Source: an uncultured Bacilli bacterium (GTDB taxonomy: Bacteria > Bacillota_I > Bacilli_A > RF39 > UBA660). Taken from it: DNA of 20,981 bases. The notes under the pieces were generated by a model. That model searched no databases and was not told where the DNA came from. It worked only from the letters and a program-made list of their open reading frames with translations. Position numbers and translations under genes: made by a program. The stretch lies in contig CANRPL010000018.1 in NCBI GenBank assembly GCA_947632495.1, positions 1-20,981 on the forward strand, written 5' to 3'. Below are positions 1-7,472 of this stretch, one piece after another (position 1 is the first letter of the stretch; every line of letters starts with the position of its first letter).

Positions 1-486
1 TTAGCTAGTGGCTTTGATGGTTATATATCTAAACCAATCGATAAGAAAGAGTTAGAAGATACTCTTCGTAAATATTTAGAAGAGGGTAGTGAAGAGGTCA
101 AAGTTGAAGATGTTCCAATGCAATCTGTTCGTGATGAAAATATTCTTAAAAAGAATGGTATGGATGTCGATGCTAGTTTGAGTCTATTAGGTGATATGGC
201 GACAATTGATGAAACAATTACTGATTTTATAAAAGAAACTGATTCGCGTCTCGCATTAATTAAACAGTACAAAGAAGCTAAAGATATGCAAAACTATGCT
301 ATTTTAGTGCATGCGATGAAGAGTGATGCTAAATATTTGGGTTTAAATAAGTTAGCTGAACTATCATATAATCATGAGATGGCAAGTAAAGCTAATAACA
401 TTAATTATGTTAATGATAATTATGCTAGTTTAATGACTGAAGTAGATCGTGTTATTCGTTTCTTAAAAGAATATATTGATGAGTAA
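1..486 (+). CDS. Hybrid signalling protein, C-terminal part: receiver domain end plus Hpt domain (partial)
   Basis: The reading frame is open from base 1, so the 5' end lies outside the window and 161 residues are visible. The first ~24 residues are the end of a response-regulator receiver domain: the GFDGYISKPID stretch carries the conserved Lys-Pro (K11-P12) that precedes the last helix. After a short acidic linker comes a histidine phosphotransfer (Hpt) domain of about 110 residues. Its motif HAMKSDAKYLGL places the phospho-accepting His at visible residue 104 (bases 310-312), matching the Hpt pattern HxLKGxAxxLG. Receiver-then-Hpt is the usual C-terminus of a hybrid sensor kinase or a multi-domain phosphorelay protein. 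A separate receiver protein starts 11 bases downstream and is the obvious phosphotransfer partner. The input and kinase parts cannot be seen, so the signal is unknown. An internal ATG at 118 is not the true start, because the receiver homology continues upstream of it. Confidence 0.85.
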   Translation, partial: LASGFDGYISKPIDKKELEDTLRKYLEEGSEEVKVEDVPMQSVRDENILKKNGMDVDASLSLLGDMATIDETITDFIKETDSRLALIKQYKEAKDMQNYAILVHAMKSDAKYLGLNKLAELSYNHEMASKANNINYVNDNYASLMTEVDRVIRFLKEYIDE

Positions 487-497
487 AGGAGAAAATT

Positions 498-1025
498 ATG
501 AATGAATTACTAGAAAAAATTAATAAAACATTTGATGATAGTATCAGTAGCTGTAATGATGAGACAGCTTTACAACTTCGTATTTTAAAGGGTAATATCA
601 ATACTTTATTTAATGAAGCTATGGCGGAAGAAGTAGAAGTTTTAAAACCTTCAGTTCCACAAGAAAATCGTAAGAAAATTCTTGTTGTTGATGATTCTAG
701 TGTTATCCGTAATTACATTGATAAAATTTGTTCAATGACTTATAATGTTTTAATGGCTAGTGGTGGTGAAGAAGCTATTAATGTTTTAGATAGTGAAAAG
801 ATTGATGCCCTTCTTTTGGATCTTATGATGCCTGGTGTTGATGGCTTTGCTGTTTTAGATCACCTAAAGGAAATAAATAGTGAAGTGCCTGTTATCATTA
901 TTAGTGGTGATACGACGAAAGAGACTATTAATCGCGCCTTCACTTATAATGTTATTGATATGATAGAAAAACCTTTCCCAGAAAAGACTATTCTTGAAAA
1001 AATTAGTCGTGTTTTAGATAATTAA
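498..1025 (+). CDS. Single-domain response regulator with a short helical N-terminal extension
   Basis: A 175-residue protein. Residues ~59-172 form a CheY-like receiver domain: acidic pair D65-D66 in ILVVDDSS, phospho-accepting D108 in LLLDLMMPG, S136 at the Thr/Ser switch position in IIISGD, and K158-P159 in IEKPF. Residues 1-55 are a polar, probably helical segment I do not recognise. No DNA-binding or enzymatic output domain follows, so it probably acts by protein contact or as a phosphorelay intermediate. The SD AAGGAG (486-491) overlaps the last base of the upstream stop codon, and the gap to the upstream Hpt gene is 11 bases, so the two are surely co-transcribed. A terminator follows directly. 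Given the neighbour, I infer the pair is one His-Asp relay; the process controlled is not visible. Confidence 0.85.
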   Translation: MNELLEKINKTFDDSISSCNDETALQLRILKGNINTLFNEAMAEEVEVLKPSVPQENRKKILVVDDSSVIRNYIDKICSMTYNVLMASGGEEAINVLDSEKIDALLLDLMMPGVDGFAVLDHLKEINSEVPVIIISGDTTKETINRAFTYNVIDMIEKPFPEKTILEKISRVLDN

Positions 1026-1038
1026 TAAATTTGTATCT

Positions 1039-1062
1039 AAGAACTCATTTGAGTTCTTTTTT
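1039..1062 (+). terminator. Intrinsic terminator after the response regulator gene
   Basis: Perfect 8-bp inverted repeat AAGAACTC / GAGTTCTT (1039-1046 and 1051-1058) around a four-base ATTT loop, running into six T residues (1057-1062). It ends the signalling operon before obg. Confidence 0.85.
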
Positions 1063-1084
1063 ACTAGTGTCTTAACTATTTTTT

Positions 1085-1093
1085 TGATATAAT
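1085..1093 (+). promoter_or_regulatory. Extended -10 promoter of obg
   Basis: TGATATAAT is a perfect extended -10 (TGn plus TATAAT at 1088-1093). No good -35 hexamer lies 16-18 bases upstream. The expected transcription start (~1100) falls at the SD AGGTGAT (1101-1107), giving an mRNA leader of only ~10 bases. Confidence 0.75.
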
Positions 1094-1110
1094 GAATAAG
1101 AGGTGATGAT

Positions 1111-2382
1111 ATGTTTGTTGATGAAGTCACTATTAAATTAATTGCCGGAAATGGGGGAAATGGCTGTATGGCTTTTCGCCGTGAAAAATATCTTGAAATG
1201 GGTGGACCATATGGTGGTAATGGTGGCCATGGTGGCAATATTGTCTTTAAGGGTGATGAAGGTTTAAATACGTTAATCGATTTACGTTATAGTAAAATCT
1301 ATCGCGCTAAAAATGGTCATCATGGTGAAGGTAAAGCTAAACAGGGTGCTAATGCGGATGATTTAATTATCAAAGTACCTTTGGGAACCGTCGTTACAGA
1401 TTTGGAGACTAATTTTGTTTTAGCGGATATTACCAAACATGATGAAGAAGTTATCGTCGCCTATGGTGGTCGTGGTGGACGTGGTAATATGGCTTTTGCT
1501 ACCCAATCTAATAAAGCTCCTAATTATGCAGAAAATGGTGAACCGGGTGAAGAAAAAAAGGTTAAAGTTGAATTAAAACTTTTAGCGGATGTTGGACTTG
1601 TCGGGTTACCTAGCGTTGGTAAAAGTACACTTATCAGTAAAATATCAGCCGCTAAACCTAAAATAGCTGCCTATCATTTTACGACATTAAGACCTATTTT
1701 AGGTGTCGTTAAAGCTAAAGATAATCGTTCTTATGTAGTAGCGGATCTTCCGGGATTGATTGAAGGTGCTTCTGAAGGCGAAGGTTTAGGTGACCGTTTC
1801 CTTAAACATATCGAAAGGACACGTGTCATTGCTCATGTTATCGATATGGGAAGTGCGGAAGGAAGAGACCCATATGATGATTATGTAACGATTAATAAAG
1901 AGTTAGAAAAGTTTAATAACAAACTATTAGATAAACCACAAATTATTATTGCAAATAAGATGGATTTAGATGGTGCGAAAGATAATTTAAAAGAATTTAA
2001 AAAGAAGGTAGACTTACCTATCTATGAAGTATCTGCTCAAGATAATATCGGTTTAGATAAAGTAATCGATGCTTTAGCTGATTTATTAGATACGATTCCT
2101 AAAAGTCCATTATATGATGAAGAACATTTTGAAAGTCATATTCTATATCGTTTTAAAGCCGAACAACCTTTTACTATAACGATTGAAGATGGTGTCTATG
2201 TTGTCCGTGGAGCTGAAATTGAAAAGATCTATAAGATGACGTGGTTTGTTTCAGATGAAGCTTTCCGTCGCTTTTCTGATAAATTACGTAAGCTTGGCAT
2301 CGATGATAAATTAAAAGAAATGGGTATTCAAAATGGTGATACTGTAAGAATATTAGATTATGAATTTGAATATCGTGAATAA
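1111..2382 (+). CDS. obg: GTPase Obg (ribosome assembly / stress-linked GTPase)
   Basis: A 423-residue, full-length Obg GTPase, which associates with the large ribosomal subunit during its maturation and links growth to guanine nucleotide levels. The N-terminal glycine-rich Obg fold spans ~1-157, with repeated GGNGG/GGRGGRG motifs (for example 35-42 and 119-125). The GTPase domain spans ~158-330: Walker A GLPSVGKST (165-173), switch region with TTLRP (191-195), DLPG (212-215), NKMD (282-285) and the SAQ G5 motif (308-310). Residues ~340-423 form the C-terminal OCT domain found in Bacillota Obg. The SD AGGTGAT sits 3 bases before the ATG. The gene stands alone between its own promoter and terminators on both sides. 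Confidence 0.97.
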   Translation: MFVDEVTIKLIAGNGGNGCMAFRREKYLEMGGPYGGNGGHGGNIVFKGDEGLNTLIDLRYSKIYRAKNGHHGEGKAKQGANADDLIIKVPLGTVVTDLETNFVLADITKHDEEVIVAYGGRGGRGNMAFATQSNKAPNYAENGEPGEEKKVKVELKLLADVGLVGLPSVGKSTLISKISAAKPKIAAYHFTTLRPILGVVKAKDNRSYVVADLPGLIEGASEGEGLGDRFLKHIERTRVIAHVIDMGSAEGRDPYDDYVTINKELEKFNNKLLDKPQIIIANKMDLDGAKDNLKEFKKKVDLPIYEVSAQDNIGLDKVIDALADLLDTIPKSPLYDEEHFESHILYRFKAEQPFTITIEDGVYVVRGAEIEKIYKMTWFVSDEAFRRFSDKLRKLGIDDKLKEMGIQNGDTVRILDYEFEYRE

Positions 2383-2387
2383 TTGTT

Positions 2388-2407
2388 AAAAGTCTTCGGA
2401 CTTTTTT
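2388..2407 (+). terminator. Intrinsic terminator of obg with a TTCG tetraloop
   Basis: AAAAGTC - TTCG - GACTTTT (2388-2394, 2395-2398, 2399-2405) continues into a T tract to 2407. The loop is the very stable UUCG tetraloop closed by a C-G pair. It lies 5 bases after the obg stop codon. Confidence 0.85.
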
Positions 2408-2446
2408 CATTTTTGGTTAATTTGTTTATTAATTTTATCATAATTG

Positions 2447-2455
2447 TGTTAAAAT
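2447..2455 (+). promoter_or_regulatory. Extended -10 promoter of the trmH-rimM-trmD run
   Basis: TGTTAAAAT, that is TGn plus TAAAAT (2450-2455). No convincing -35 is seen. The predicted start (~2462) coincides with the SD AGGTGA (2462-2467), so the leader is about 10 bases. Confidence 0.65.
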
Positions 2456-2472
2456 ATTATTAGGTGAATCTT

Positions 2473-3195
2473 ATGACGTATAGTTCAATTGATAATAAAC
2501 GTATTAAAGATATCAAAAAATTACATCAAAAGAAGTATCGTGATGAGATGAATATGTTTCTTGTTGAGGGTGAACATCTAGTTAAAGAAGCATATATAAG
2601 TGGTTATTTAGATTCCATTATCTTATTAGAGGGAACGACCTTTTCATTATCTAAAAATGATATTTATGTAACTGATAAGGTTATGCGTTATTTAAGTGCG
2701 TTAGATAATTATCAACCGGTAATGGGAATATGCCATAAAAAAGAAAAAAAGGATTTACAAAATCGTCTTTTATTGTTAGATGATATTCAAGATCCTGGTA
2801 ATTTAGGAACAATTATTCGAAGCGCTGTAGCTTTTGGTTTTGATTCTATTATTTTAGGATTAAAAACGACGGATTTATATAGTAGTAAAGTTATTCGCGC
2901 TACGCAAGGTTTATTATTTCATATTAATATTTTTAGTATGGATTTAAAAGAGTTAATAAGGGAGATTAAACCTAATTATTATGTTATCGGTACACGTGTT
3001 GATGGTGGTGAAGAGATTACCAAATTTAAAAATCACGATAAGATAGCTTTAGTAATGGGGAATGAAGGACAGGGAGTTAGTAGTGATATTTTAGCGATGT
3101 GTGATGCCTATGGATATATTCCGATGCGCGAACAGTGTGAAAGCTTAAATGTTGGGGTGGCTGCTAGTATAATGATGTATGAGCTAAGTAGGTGA
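2473..3195 (+). CDS. SpoU/TrmH-family RNA 2'-O-ribose methyltransferase
   Basis: A 240-residue protein of the SPOUT superfamily, which transfers methyl groups from S-adenosylmethionine to the ribose 2'-OH of rRNA or tRNA. All three SpoU motifs are present: motif 1 DDIQDPGNLGTIIR (103-116), motif 2 VMGNEGQGV (194-202) and motif 3 IPMREQCESLNVGVAASI (216-233). These form the trefoil-knot cofactor site. The first ~90 residues match the substrate-binding N-terminal domain of RlmB/YsgA-type enzymes (FLVEGEHLVKEA at 29-40). I chose ATG 2473 because SD AGGTGA sits 5 bases before it; an in-frame GTG at 2464 lies within that SD. The exact target nucleotide cannot be read from sequence. rimM follows 3 bases after the stop. 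Confidence 0.9.
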   Translation: MTYSSIDNKRIKDIKKLHQKKYRDEMNMFLVEGEHLVKEAYISGYLDSIILLEGTTFSLSKNDIYVTDKVMRYLSALDNYQPVMGICHKKEKKDLQNRLLLLDDIQDPGNLGTIIRSAVAFGFDSIILGLKTTDLYSSKVIRATQGLLFHINIFSMDLKELIREIKPNYYVIGTRVDGGEEITKFKNHDKIALVMGNEGQGVSSDILAMCDAYGYIPMREQCESLNVGVAASIMMYELSR

Positions 3196-3198
3196 GTT

Positions 3199-3690
3199 AT
3201 GGATTATATATATATTGGTGATGTTACAAATACTCATGGTTTAAAAGGCGAAATCAGAATTAGTAGCGATTTCAAGTTTAAGGATAGTGCTTTTAAGGTA
3301 GGAATGCCATTTTATATTGGTAAAAAACACGCTAAAGAAGTAGTTGCTTCCCATCGTATTCATAAAAATTATGATATGGTTACTTTTGATGGTTGTAATT
3401 ATATTGATGATGTAATTATCTATAAAGGTGAACCTGTCTATGTCAATCGTGCTGATCTTGTCTATGATGGTTATTTAGATGAAGATTTAATTGGTTTAGA
3501 TGTCTATTGTCTAGATCGTCATATCGGTAAAGTTAATTCTATTATGAAGACTAATGCTCACGATATTTTAGTTGTTAAAAATGGAAGTAAACATTTAATT
3601 CCTAATATTGATGAATTTATCAAAAGTGTCGATTTAGATAATAAACGTTTAGATATTAATTATATGAAGGGACTTCTCAATGAAGATTGA
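3199..3690 (+). CDS. rimM: 16S rRNA processing protein RimM
   Basis: A 163-residue RimM, a 30S assembly factor that binds ribosomal protein S19 and helps mature the 16S 3' domain. The N-terminal RimM beta-barrel (~1-88) begins with the diagnostic YIYIGDVTNTHGLKGEIRI (3-21). The C-terminal PRC barrel (~93-160) shows DLIGLDVY (96-103) and the DILVVKN...HLIPNIDEF stretch (122-140). The SD AGGTGAG overlaps the stop of the upstream methyltransferase. The 3' end overlaps trmD by 11 bases, so translation is likely coupled. rimM-trmD adjacency is widespread in bacteria, but rpsP and rplS, the common flanking genes of this block, are absent here. Confidence 0.95.
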   Translation: MDYIYIGDVTNTHGLKGEIRISSDFKFKDSAFKVGMPFYIGKKHAKEVVASHRIHKNYDMVTFDGCNYIDDVIIYKGEPVYVNRADLVYDGYLDEDLIGLDVYCLDRHIGKVNSIMKTNAHDILVVKNGSKHLIPNIDEFIKSVDLDNKRLDINYMKGLLNED

Positions 3691-4351
3691 TATTTTAACT
3701 TTATTTCCAAGTATGTTTGATGGCTTTTTGAATGAGTCAATTATTAAGCGCGCTATTGAAATGGGTAAAGTTGTTGTTAAAATTCATAATTTTCGCGATT
3801 ATTCAACTGATCCCCATCAAAAAGTTGATGACTATGGCTTTGGCGGTGGACCGGGAATGGTTTTAATGCCACAACCTCTTTTTGATGCTGTAGCTGATTT
3901 AAGGACTCCTGATAGTAAAGTTATCTTACTTACACCACAAGGTGAAACCTATAAACAGGAAAAAGCTTATACTTTAAAAGAAGAAAAACATCTTATTTTT
4001 ATCTGTGGCCATTATGAAGGTTTTGATGAGAGAATTAGATCTTTAGCCGATATGGAGATTAGCATTGGTGATTTTGTTTTAACTGGTGGTGAAATTCCAG
4101 CGATGGCTATTTGTGATAGTGTTATTCGTCTTTTAGATGGTGTTATAGCGGATGATTCATCAAATGAGGAATCTTTTAATGATAATCTTCTTGATTATCC
4201 AGTATATACACGTCCTGCTGATTTTAGAGGAATGAAAGTTCCTGACGTATTATTAAGTGGACATCATGAAAATATCCGTAAATGGCGTTTAGAAGAACAA
4301 ATAAAAAGAACTAAAGAAAGAAGACCTGACTTATTAGAAAGAGATGATTAG
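3680..4351 (+). CDS. trmD: tRNA (guanine-N1)-methyltransferase TrmD
   Basis: A 223-residue TrmD, which makes m1G37 next to the anticodon in tRNAs reading CNN and some other codons, and so prevents +1 frameshifting. Family motifs visible: GGGPGM (55-60), LLTPQG (83-88), GHYEGFDERI (110-119), GDFVLTGGE (130-138), DYPVYTRP (172-179, whose Asp172 aligns with the catalytic Asp) and LLSGHHENIRKWR (191-203). These build the SPOUT trefoil knot and the C-terminal tRNA-binding region. It is slightly shorter than the usual ~240-250 residues because the C-terminus is trimmed, but no key motif is missing. It overlaps rimM by 11 bases, with SD-like GAAGGGA (3666-3672) inside rimM. Confidence 0.97.
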   Translation: MKIDILTLFPSMFDGFLNESIIKRAIEMGKVVVKIHNFRDYSTDPHQKVDDYGFGGGPGMVLMPQPLFDAVADLRTPDSKVILLTPQGETYKQEKAYTLKEEKHLIFICGHYEGFDERIRSLADMEISIGDFVLTGGEIPAMAICDSVIRLLDGVIADDSSNEESFNDNLLDYPVYTRPADFRGMKVPDVLLSGHHENIRKWRLEEQIKRTKERRPDLLERDD

Positions 4352-4352
4352 T

Positions 4353-4811
4353 ATGGCATATAATCATTATGATATTGCTCGTAACATGGTATATAAAGAC
4401 ACCTTGAGTAATAATTTTAAAGCATTATCAGGTTTTGATATTACGCCTAAAAACTCTTTTGTCTATGATGGCATTATTGTTAATAAGTTAGTTATTATCA
4501 AAAAATCTTTTATTGAAATAATACTTAAAAAGAAGATAAAACGTAAGCTGGAGTTATATTTACAGTTTCTTCTCGAATTTATTGAAACTGATGGTGAAAA
4601 TGGTGGATCACTTAATGAAGTCTTAAGTGATATTACAAGATATCGAGATATTGTCAATTATCGTTATCGTAAATTTTTAGGGGATCGCTATATCGATTTA
4701 TTATTAAAAAAAATTACTTTGTTAGAACAAGAACTTAAAGTTAAACAATATATGATTGAAGAACAAAAATTGAACGTTGAGGAGGATTCAATAGGTTCAA
4801 AAAGTAGATAA
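4353..4811 (+). CDS. Small basic protein of unknown function, trmD-linked
   Basis: A 152-residue protein I do not recognise. There is no signal peptide and no membrane helix. Residues 41-76 are rich in Lys and Ile/Leu (IVNKLVIIKKSFIEIILKKK, 43-60 plus following), suggesting a basic amphipathic helix. Residues 96-108 are Tyr/Arg rich (RYRDIVNYRYRKF). Residues ~112-143 look like a short coiled coil. The tail is acidic then basic. I prefer ATG 4353, one base after the trmD stop, because AGAAAGAGAT (4336-4345) is suitably spaced before it; an ATG at 4344 overlapping trmD would sit on top of that site. The position directly after trmD suggests co-transcription with RNA-modification genes, but a role there would be a guess. 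Confidence 0.7.
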   Translation: MAYNHYDIARNMVYKDTLSNNFKALSGFDITPKNSFVYDGIIVNKLVIIKKSFIEIILKKKIKRKLELYLQFLLEFIETDGENGGSLNEVLSDITRYRDIVNYRYRKFLGDRYIDLLLKKITLLEQELKVKQYMIEEQKLNVEEDSIGSKSR

Positions 4812-4830
4812 AGGGATTGGGGATGAATAG

Positions 4831-7437
4831 ATGAAATTAAATGATGTTAATGTTCGTAATGCATTTATTCATAGAACCCTAGTTTATCTTGCTTACATTA
4901 TGCTAGGGATACTATTTGTCCTAGCTTTTTATTTTATAAGTAAAAAAGATCGTTTTCTTTTACATGATGATAATATTAATATTAAAATTAATGGAACATA
5001 TAAAATTGATGCTTTTGCTTCTTATGGTAATGATAAATTAAAATGGGAAGTCATTGATAAGAAAGTTGTTACCGTTGATAAAGACGGTGTTATATCTGCA
5101 CATAATTCTGGTGAGACAACCATTTATGTCTATTCACGATTCCATTTATATAAAAAGAAAATAAATGTCCGTGTTTCGAACTTTACTGTTTATTCTATTA
5201 TTTTTGAGGATGATGAAATTGAAATAGAACCGAAAGAGACTGGTCAATTAGTACCTATTTTAAATAATGATCGTACTGTCAAAAGTAATTTAGATTGGAA
5301 AAGTAGTGATAATAACGTTGTAAAAGTTGTCGATAACGGACGTATTACAGCATATCAAGCTGGAAATGCTATTATCACAGCCACGGATAAATATACTGGA
5401 TTATCAGCTTCCATCAATGTCAAAGTAAATGGTGAAGTAATACCTGAAGATGAAATCGATAGTGAAGAGGCTACCGATGAGGATGAAGTAGATACCATTC
5501 CCATTGAAAGTATTAGTTTAAACACTAATAATCTAGATATGTATATTGGTGATGTTAGAAAAATCAGTCCAACTATTGTCCCTCTTAACGCTACTGATAA
5601 AAATTTAGTTTATGCTAGTACTGATAATTCGATTGCGAAAGTCGATAGTAACGGTTTAATAACGGCGTTAAAACAAGGTTTATGTAATATTAATGTCGCA
5701 TCTCCTGATGGTTCAGTACAAGTGTCAATGATGCTTCGTGTTATAGGTAATCGTGTAAGCGTATCTTCCTTTAAACTTCAAGAAGAAGAACTTAATTTAG
5801 ATACCAACGAGAGCTATATATTAACTCCTGTGATTAGCCCAGCTAATGCGACTAATCAAGAAGTTAGTTATTCAAGTAGTAATTCCAAGGTTGCTGAAGT
5901 TGATGAAAATGGTAAGATTAAAGCCTTAAAAGAAGGAGTGTCGACGATTGTCGCTGTCAGTAGTGATTCACATCAGTCTTCGTCGATAATTGTCAATGTC
6001 AGCAAGAATAAGGTTATACCAAAAGAGATAGCGGATTCCTATTTAAAGAATTATAAGCCAGTTATGTTAGTTGGACAAACTGTTCAATTAGATGCTTCTG
6101 TTACTAGTATAAATAAAGATAATATTCGTATTAACTATACAACTTCCAATACGGATATTGTATCGATTGATCAAAATGGTCTCATTACAGCTTTATCACC
6201 TGGTATAGCAACAATCGATTTAGAAACAAGTGATGGTAGTTATCATGTTACTAATCTATTGACTGTTTTACCTGGCGAAATAAGTCCCGAATTAGTTTAT
6301 ATAAGTAAGACCAATCTACAATTAGTAAAAAATGCTTCATATGATTTAATCGCTACCGTTATTCCAACAAGTGCGACATTACATAATATTGAATGGTCAT
6401 CTAGTAATCCTGCTGTTGCATCGGTTAATAATAGTGGTAAAGTTACAGGTCACGGTATCGGTAGTGCTATTATTACTGCTAAAGTATCATCAACTAGTAT
6501 TAGTCGTAGTGTTAGAGTAGCGGTTGTTAATAATGAGTCATTAATAGATGTTCGTAAACAACAGTTAACTCCATATTACCGTAATTTTAAAATATATGAT
6601 GCGGGAACCATAAATAATCGGGCAATGCAAAATTTTGCGATTGCTAATATTGGTAAGAGTAATGAAGTTATATATACTTCTTTAGTAACAAATTCTAATA
6701 TAAAGCGAAGTACGAAAGTTACTTCAAAGCTTAAAAAAGATACAATGCGTACCATTATTGTTAAAATCCCTAAATCGGAAATTAGTAAACCATCATCGTC
6801 AAAACGAACATATATGTATTTAAATAACAGTGGTCATGGACAAACTTTTGATTTAGATTTAAATACTAATTATATATGGACCAATGGTAATGGCTATGTC
6901 GCTAAAGATTCTTCTGGCGTATCATGGGGTAGACATAAGTCCCTAGTTCAAGTTAAATTTAAACGTAATAATAAATCATCTTCATATAAACCAACTCGAA
7001 TGATAAAAATTAAGAATAATGGTATTGATTATTTAAATCCAGAAATTACTTTTAACTGGAATGAAAATTTAGCTGTTGTCCGTTCTAATCGTGATGTCTT
7101 TATTTATAATGCGACTGATTTCCGTAAGGGTAAATTGACACTTCTTTATAACTTTACATTACAAAATAAATCGAGTGATGGTAAGAATTATTCCCGTCAA
7201 GGAGAAGTTGTCAGCAATGGTTATTATTATCAATACCGAGGTTATTTAGGTACAAAATTATATATAGAAGTCTATAACTTTGCTGGTGAATTACAATATA
7301 CCTATATCTTTAATCCTAAATTAAAGAGTCAAGAAGCGGAAGGAATGAAAATATATAATAACATGTTATTTATTGGTATTACATCAAAATGTTCAGGATG
7401 TTCAGGACGAGTAAACAGTATATATTATTTCAAATAA
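4831..7437 (+). CDS. Membrane-anchored Ig-like (Big2) stalk protein with a TagC / receptor-binding-type beta-propeller
   Basis: An 868-residue surface protein. Residues ~15-37 are one membrane helix followed by KKDR, a type II (N-in) anchor without a cleavage site. Next come about six Ig-like domains of the Big2 type (roughly 46-117, 120-199, 225-306, 311-392, 408-480, 485-567). They are recognised by the repeated pattern 'W/Y-x-S-s-(N/D)-x-x-(V/I)-A-x-V-D-x-N-G-x-I-x-A-l-x-x-G' (for example SSNPAVASVNNSGKVTGHGIG at 524-544, minus ends). An acidic linker is at 203-222. Residues ~575-868 look like a beta-propeller of the TagC / phage P68 receptor-binding / helveticin J group: MQNFAIANI (599-607), NNSGHGQTFDLDLNTNYIWT (665-684), RQGEVVSNGYYYQYRG (789-804) and EAEGMKIYNNMLFIGI (835-850). 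C854-x2-C857 is near the end. SD GGGGAT (4819-4824). The anchor and stalk are clear; the propeller assignment is inferred from motifs. Confidence 0.8.
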   Translation: MKLNDVNVRNAFIHRTLVYLAYIMLGILFVLAFYFISKKDRFLLHDDNINIKINGTYKIDAFASYGNDKLKWEVIDKKVVTVDKDGVISAHNSGETTIYVYSRFHLYKKKINVRVSNFTVYSIIFEDDEIEIEPKETGQLVPILNNDRTVKSNLDWKSSDNNVVKVVDNGRITAYQAGNAIITATDKYTGLSASINVKVNGEVIPEDEIDSEEATDEDEVDTIPIESISLNTNNLDMYIGDVRKISPTIVPLNATDKNLVYASTDNSIAKVDSNGLITALKQGLCNINVASPDGSVQVSMMLRVIGNRVSVSSFKLQEEELNLDTNESYILTPVISPANATNQEVSYSSSNSKVAEVDENGKIKALKEGVSTIVAVSSDSHQSSSIIVNVSKNKVIPKEIADSYLKNYKPVMLVGQTVQLDASVTSINKDNIRINYTTSNTDIVSIDQNGLITALSPGIATIDLETSDGSYHVTNLLTVLPGEISPELVYISKTNLQLVKNASYDLIATVIPTSATLHNIEWSSSNPAVASVNNSGKVTGHGIGSAIITAKVSSTSISRSVRVAVVNNESLIDVRKQQLTPYYRNFKIYDAGTINNRAMQNFAIANIGKSNEVIYTSLVTNSNIKRSTKVTSKLKKDTMRTIIVKIPKSEISKPSSSKRTYMYLNNSGHGQTFDLDLNTNYIWTNGNGYVAKDSSGVSWGRHKSLVQVKFKRNNKSSSYKPTRMIKIKNNGIDYLNPEITFNWNENLAVVRSNRDVFIYNATDFRKGKLTLLYNFTLQNKSSDGKNYSRQGEVVSNGYYYQYRGYLGTKLYIEVYNFAGELQYTYIFNPKLKSQEAEGMKIYNNMLFIGITSKCSGCSGRVNSIYYFK

Positions 7438-7472
7438 ATTAGTATATATTAAATTTGTGGAGGAGTTTTCAT

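Noticed and set aside
1014..1238. Minus-strand reading frame overlapping the obg start
   Set aside because: It lies opposite the conserved glycine-rich start of Obg and the terminator before it; its Pro-rich composition is the mirror of Gly codons.
7417..7451. Repeated AGTATATATTA at 7417 and 7441
   Set aside because: Eleven-base A/T-only repeat in very A/T-rich DNA; expected by chance and not linked to any structure.
7455..7472. TTG start for the InlB-repeat protein
   Set aside because: The strong SD GGAGGAG lies downstream of that codon and is correctly spaced for ATG 7473.
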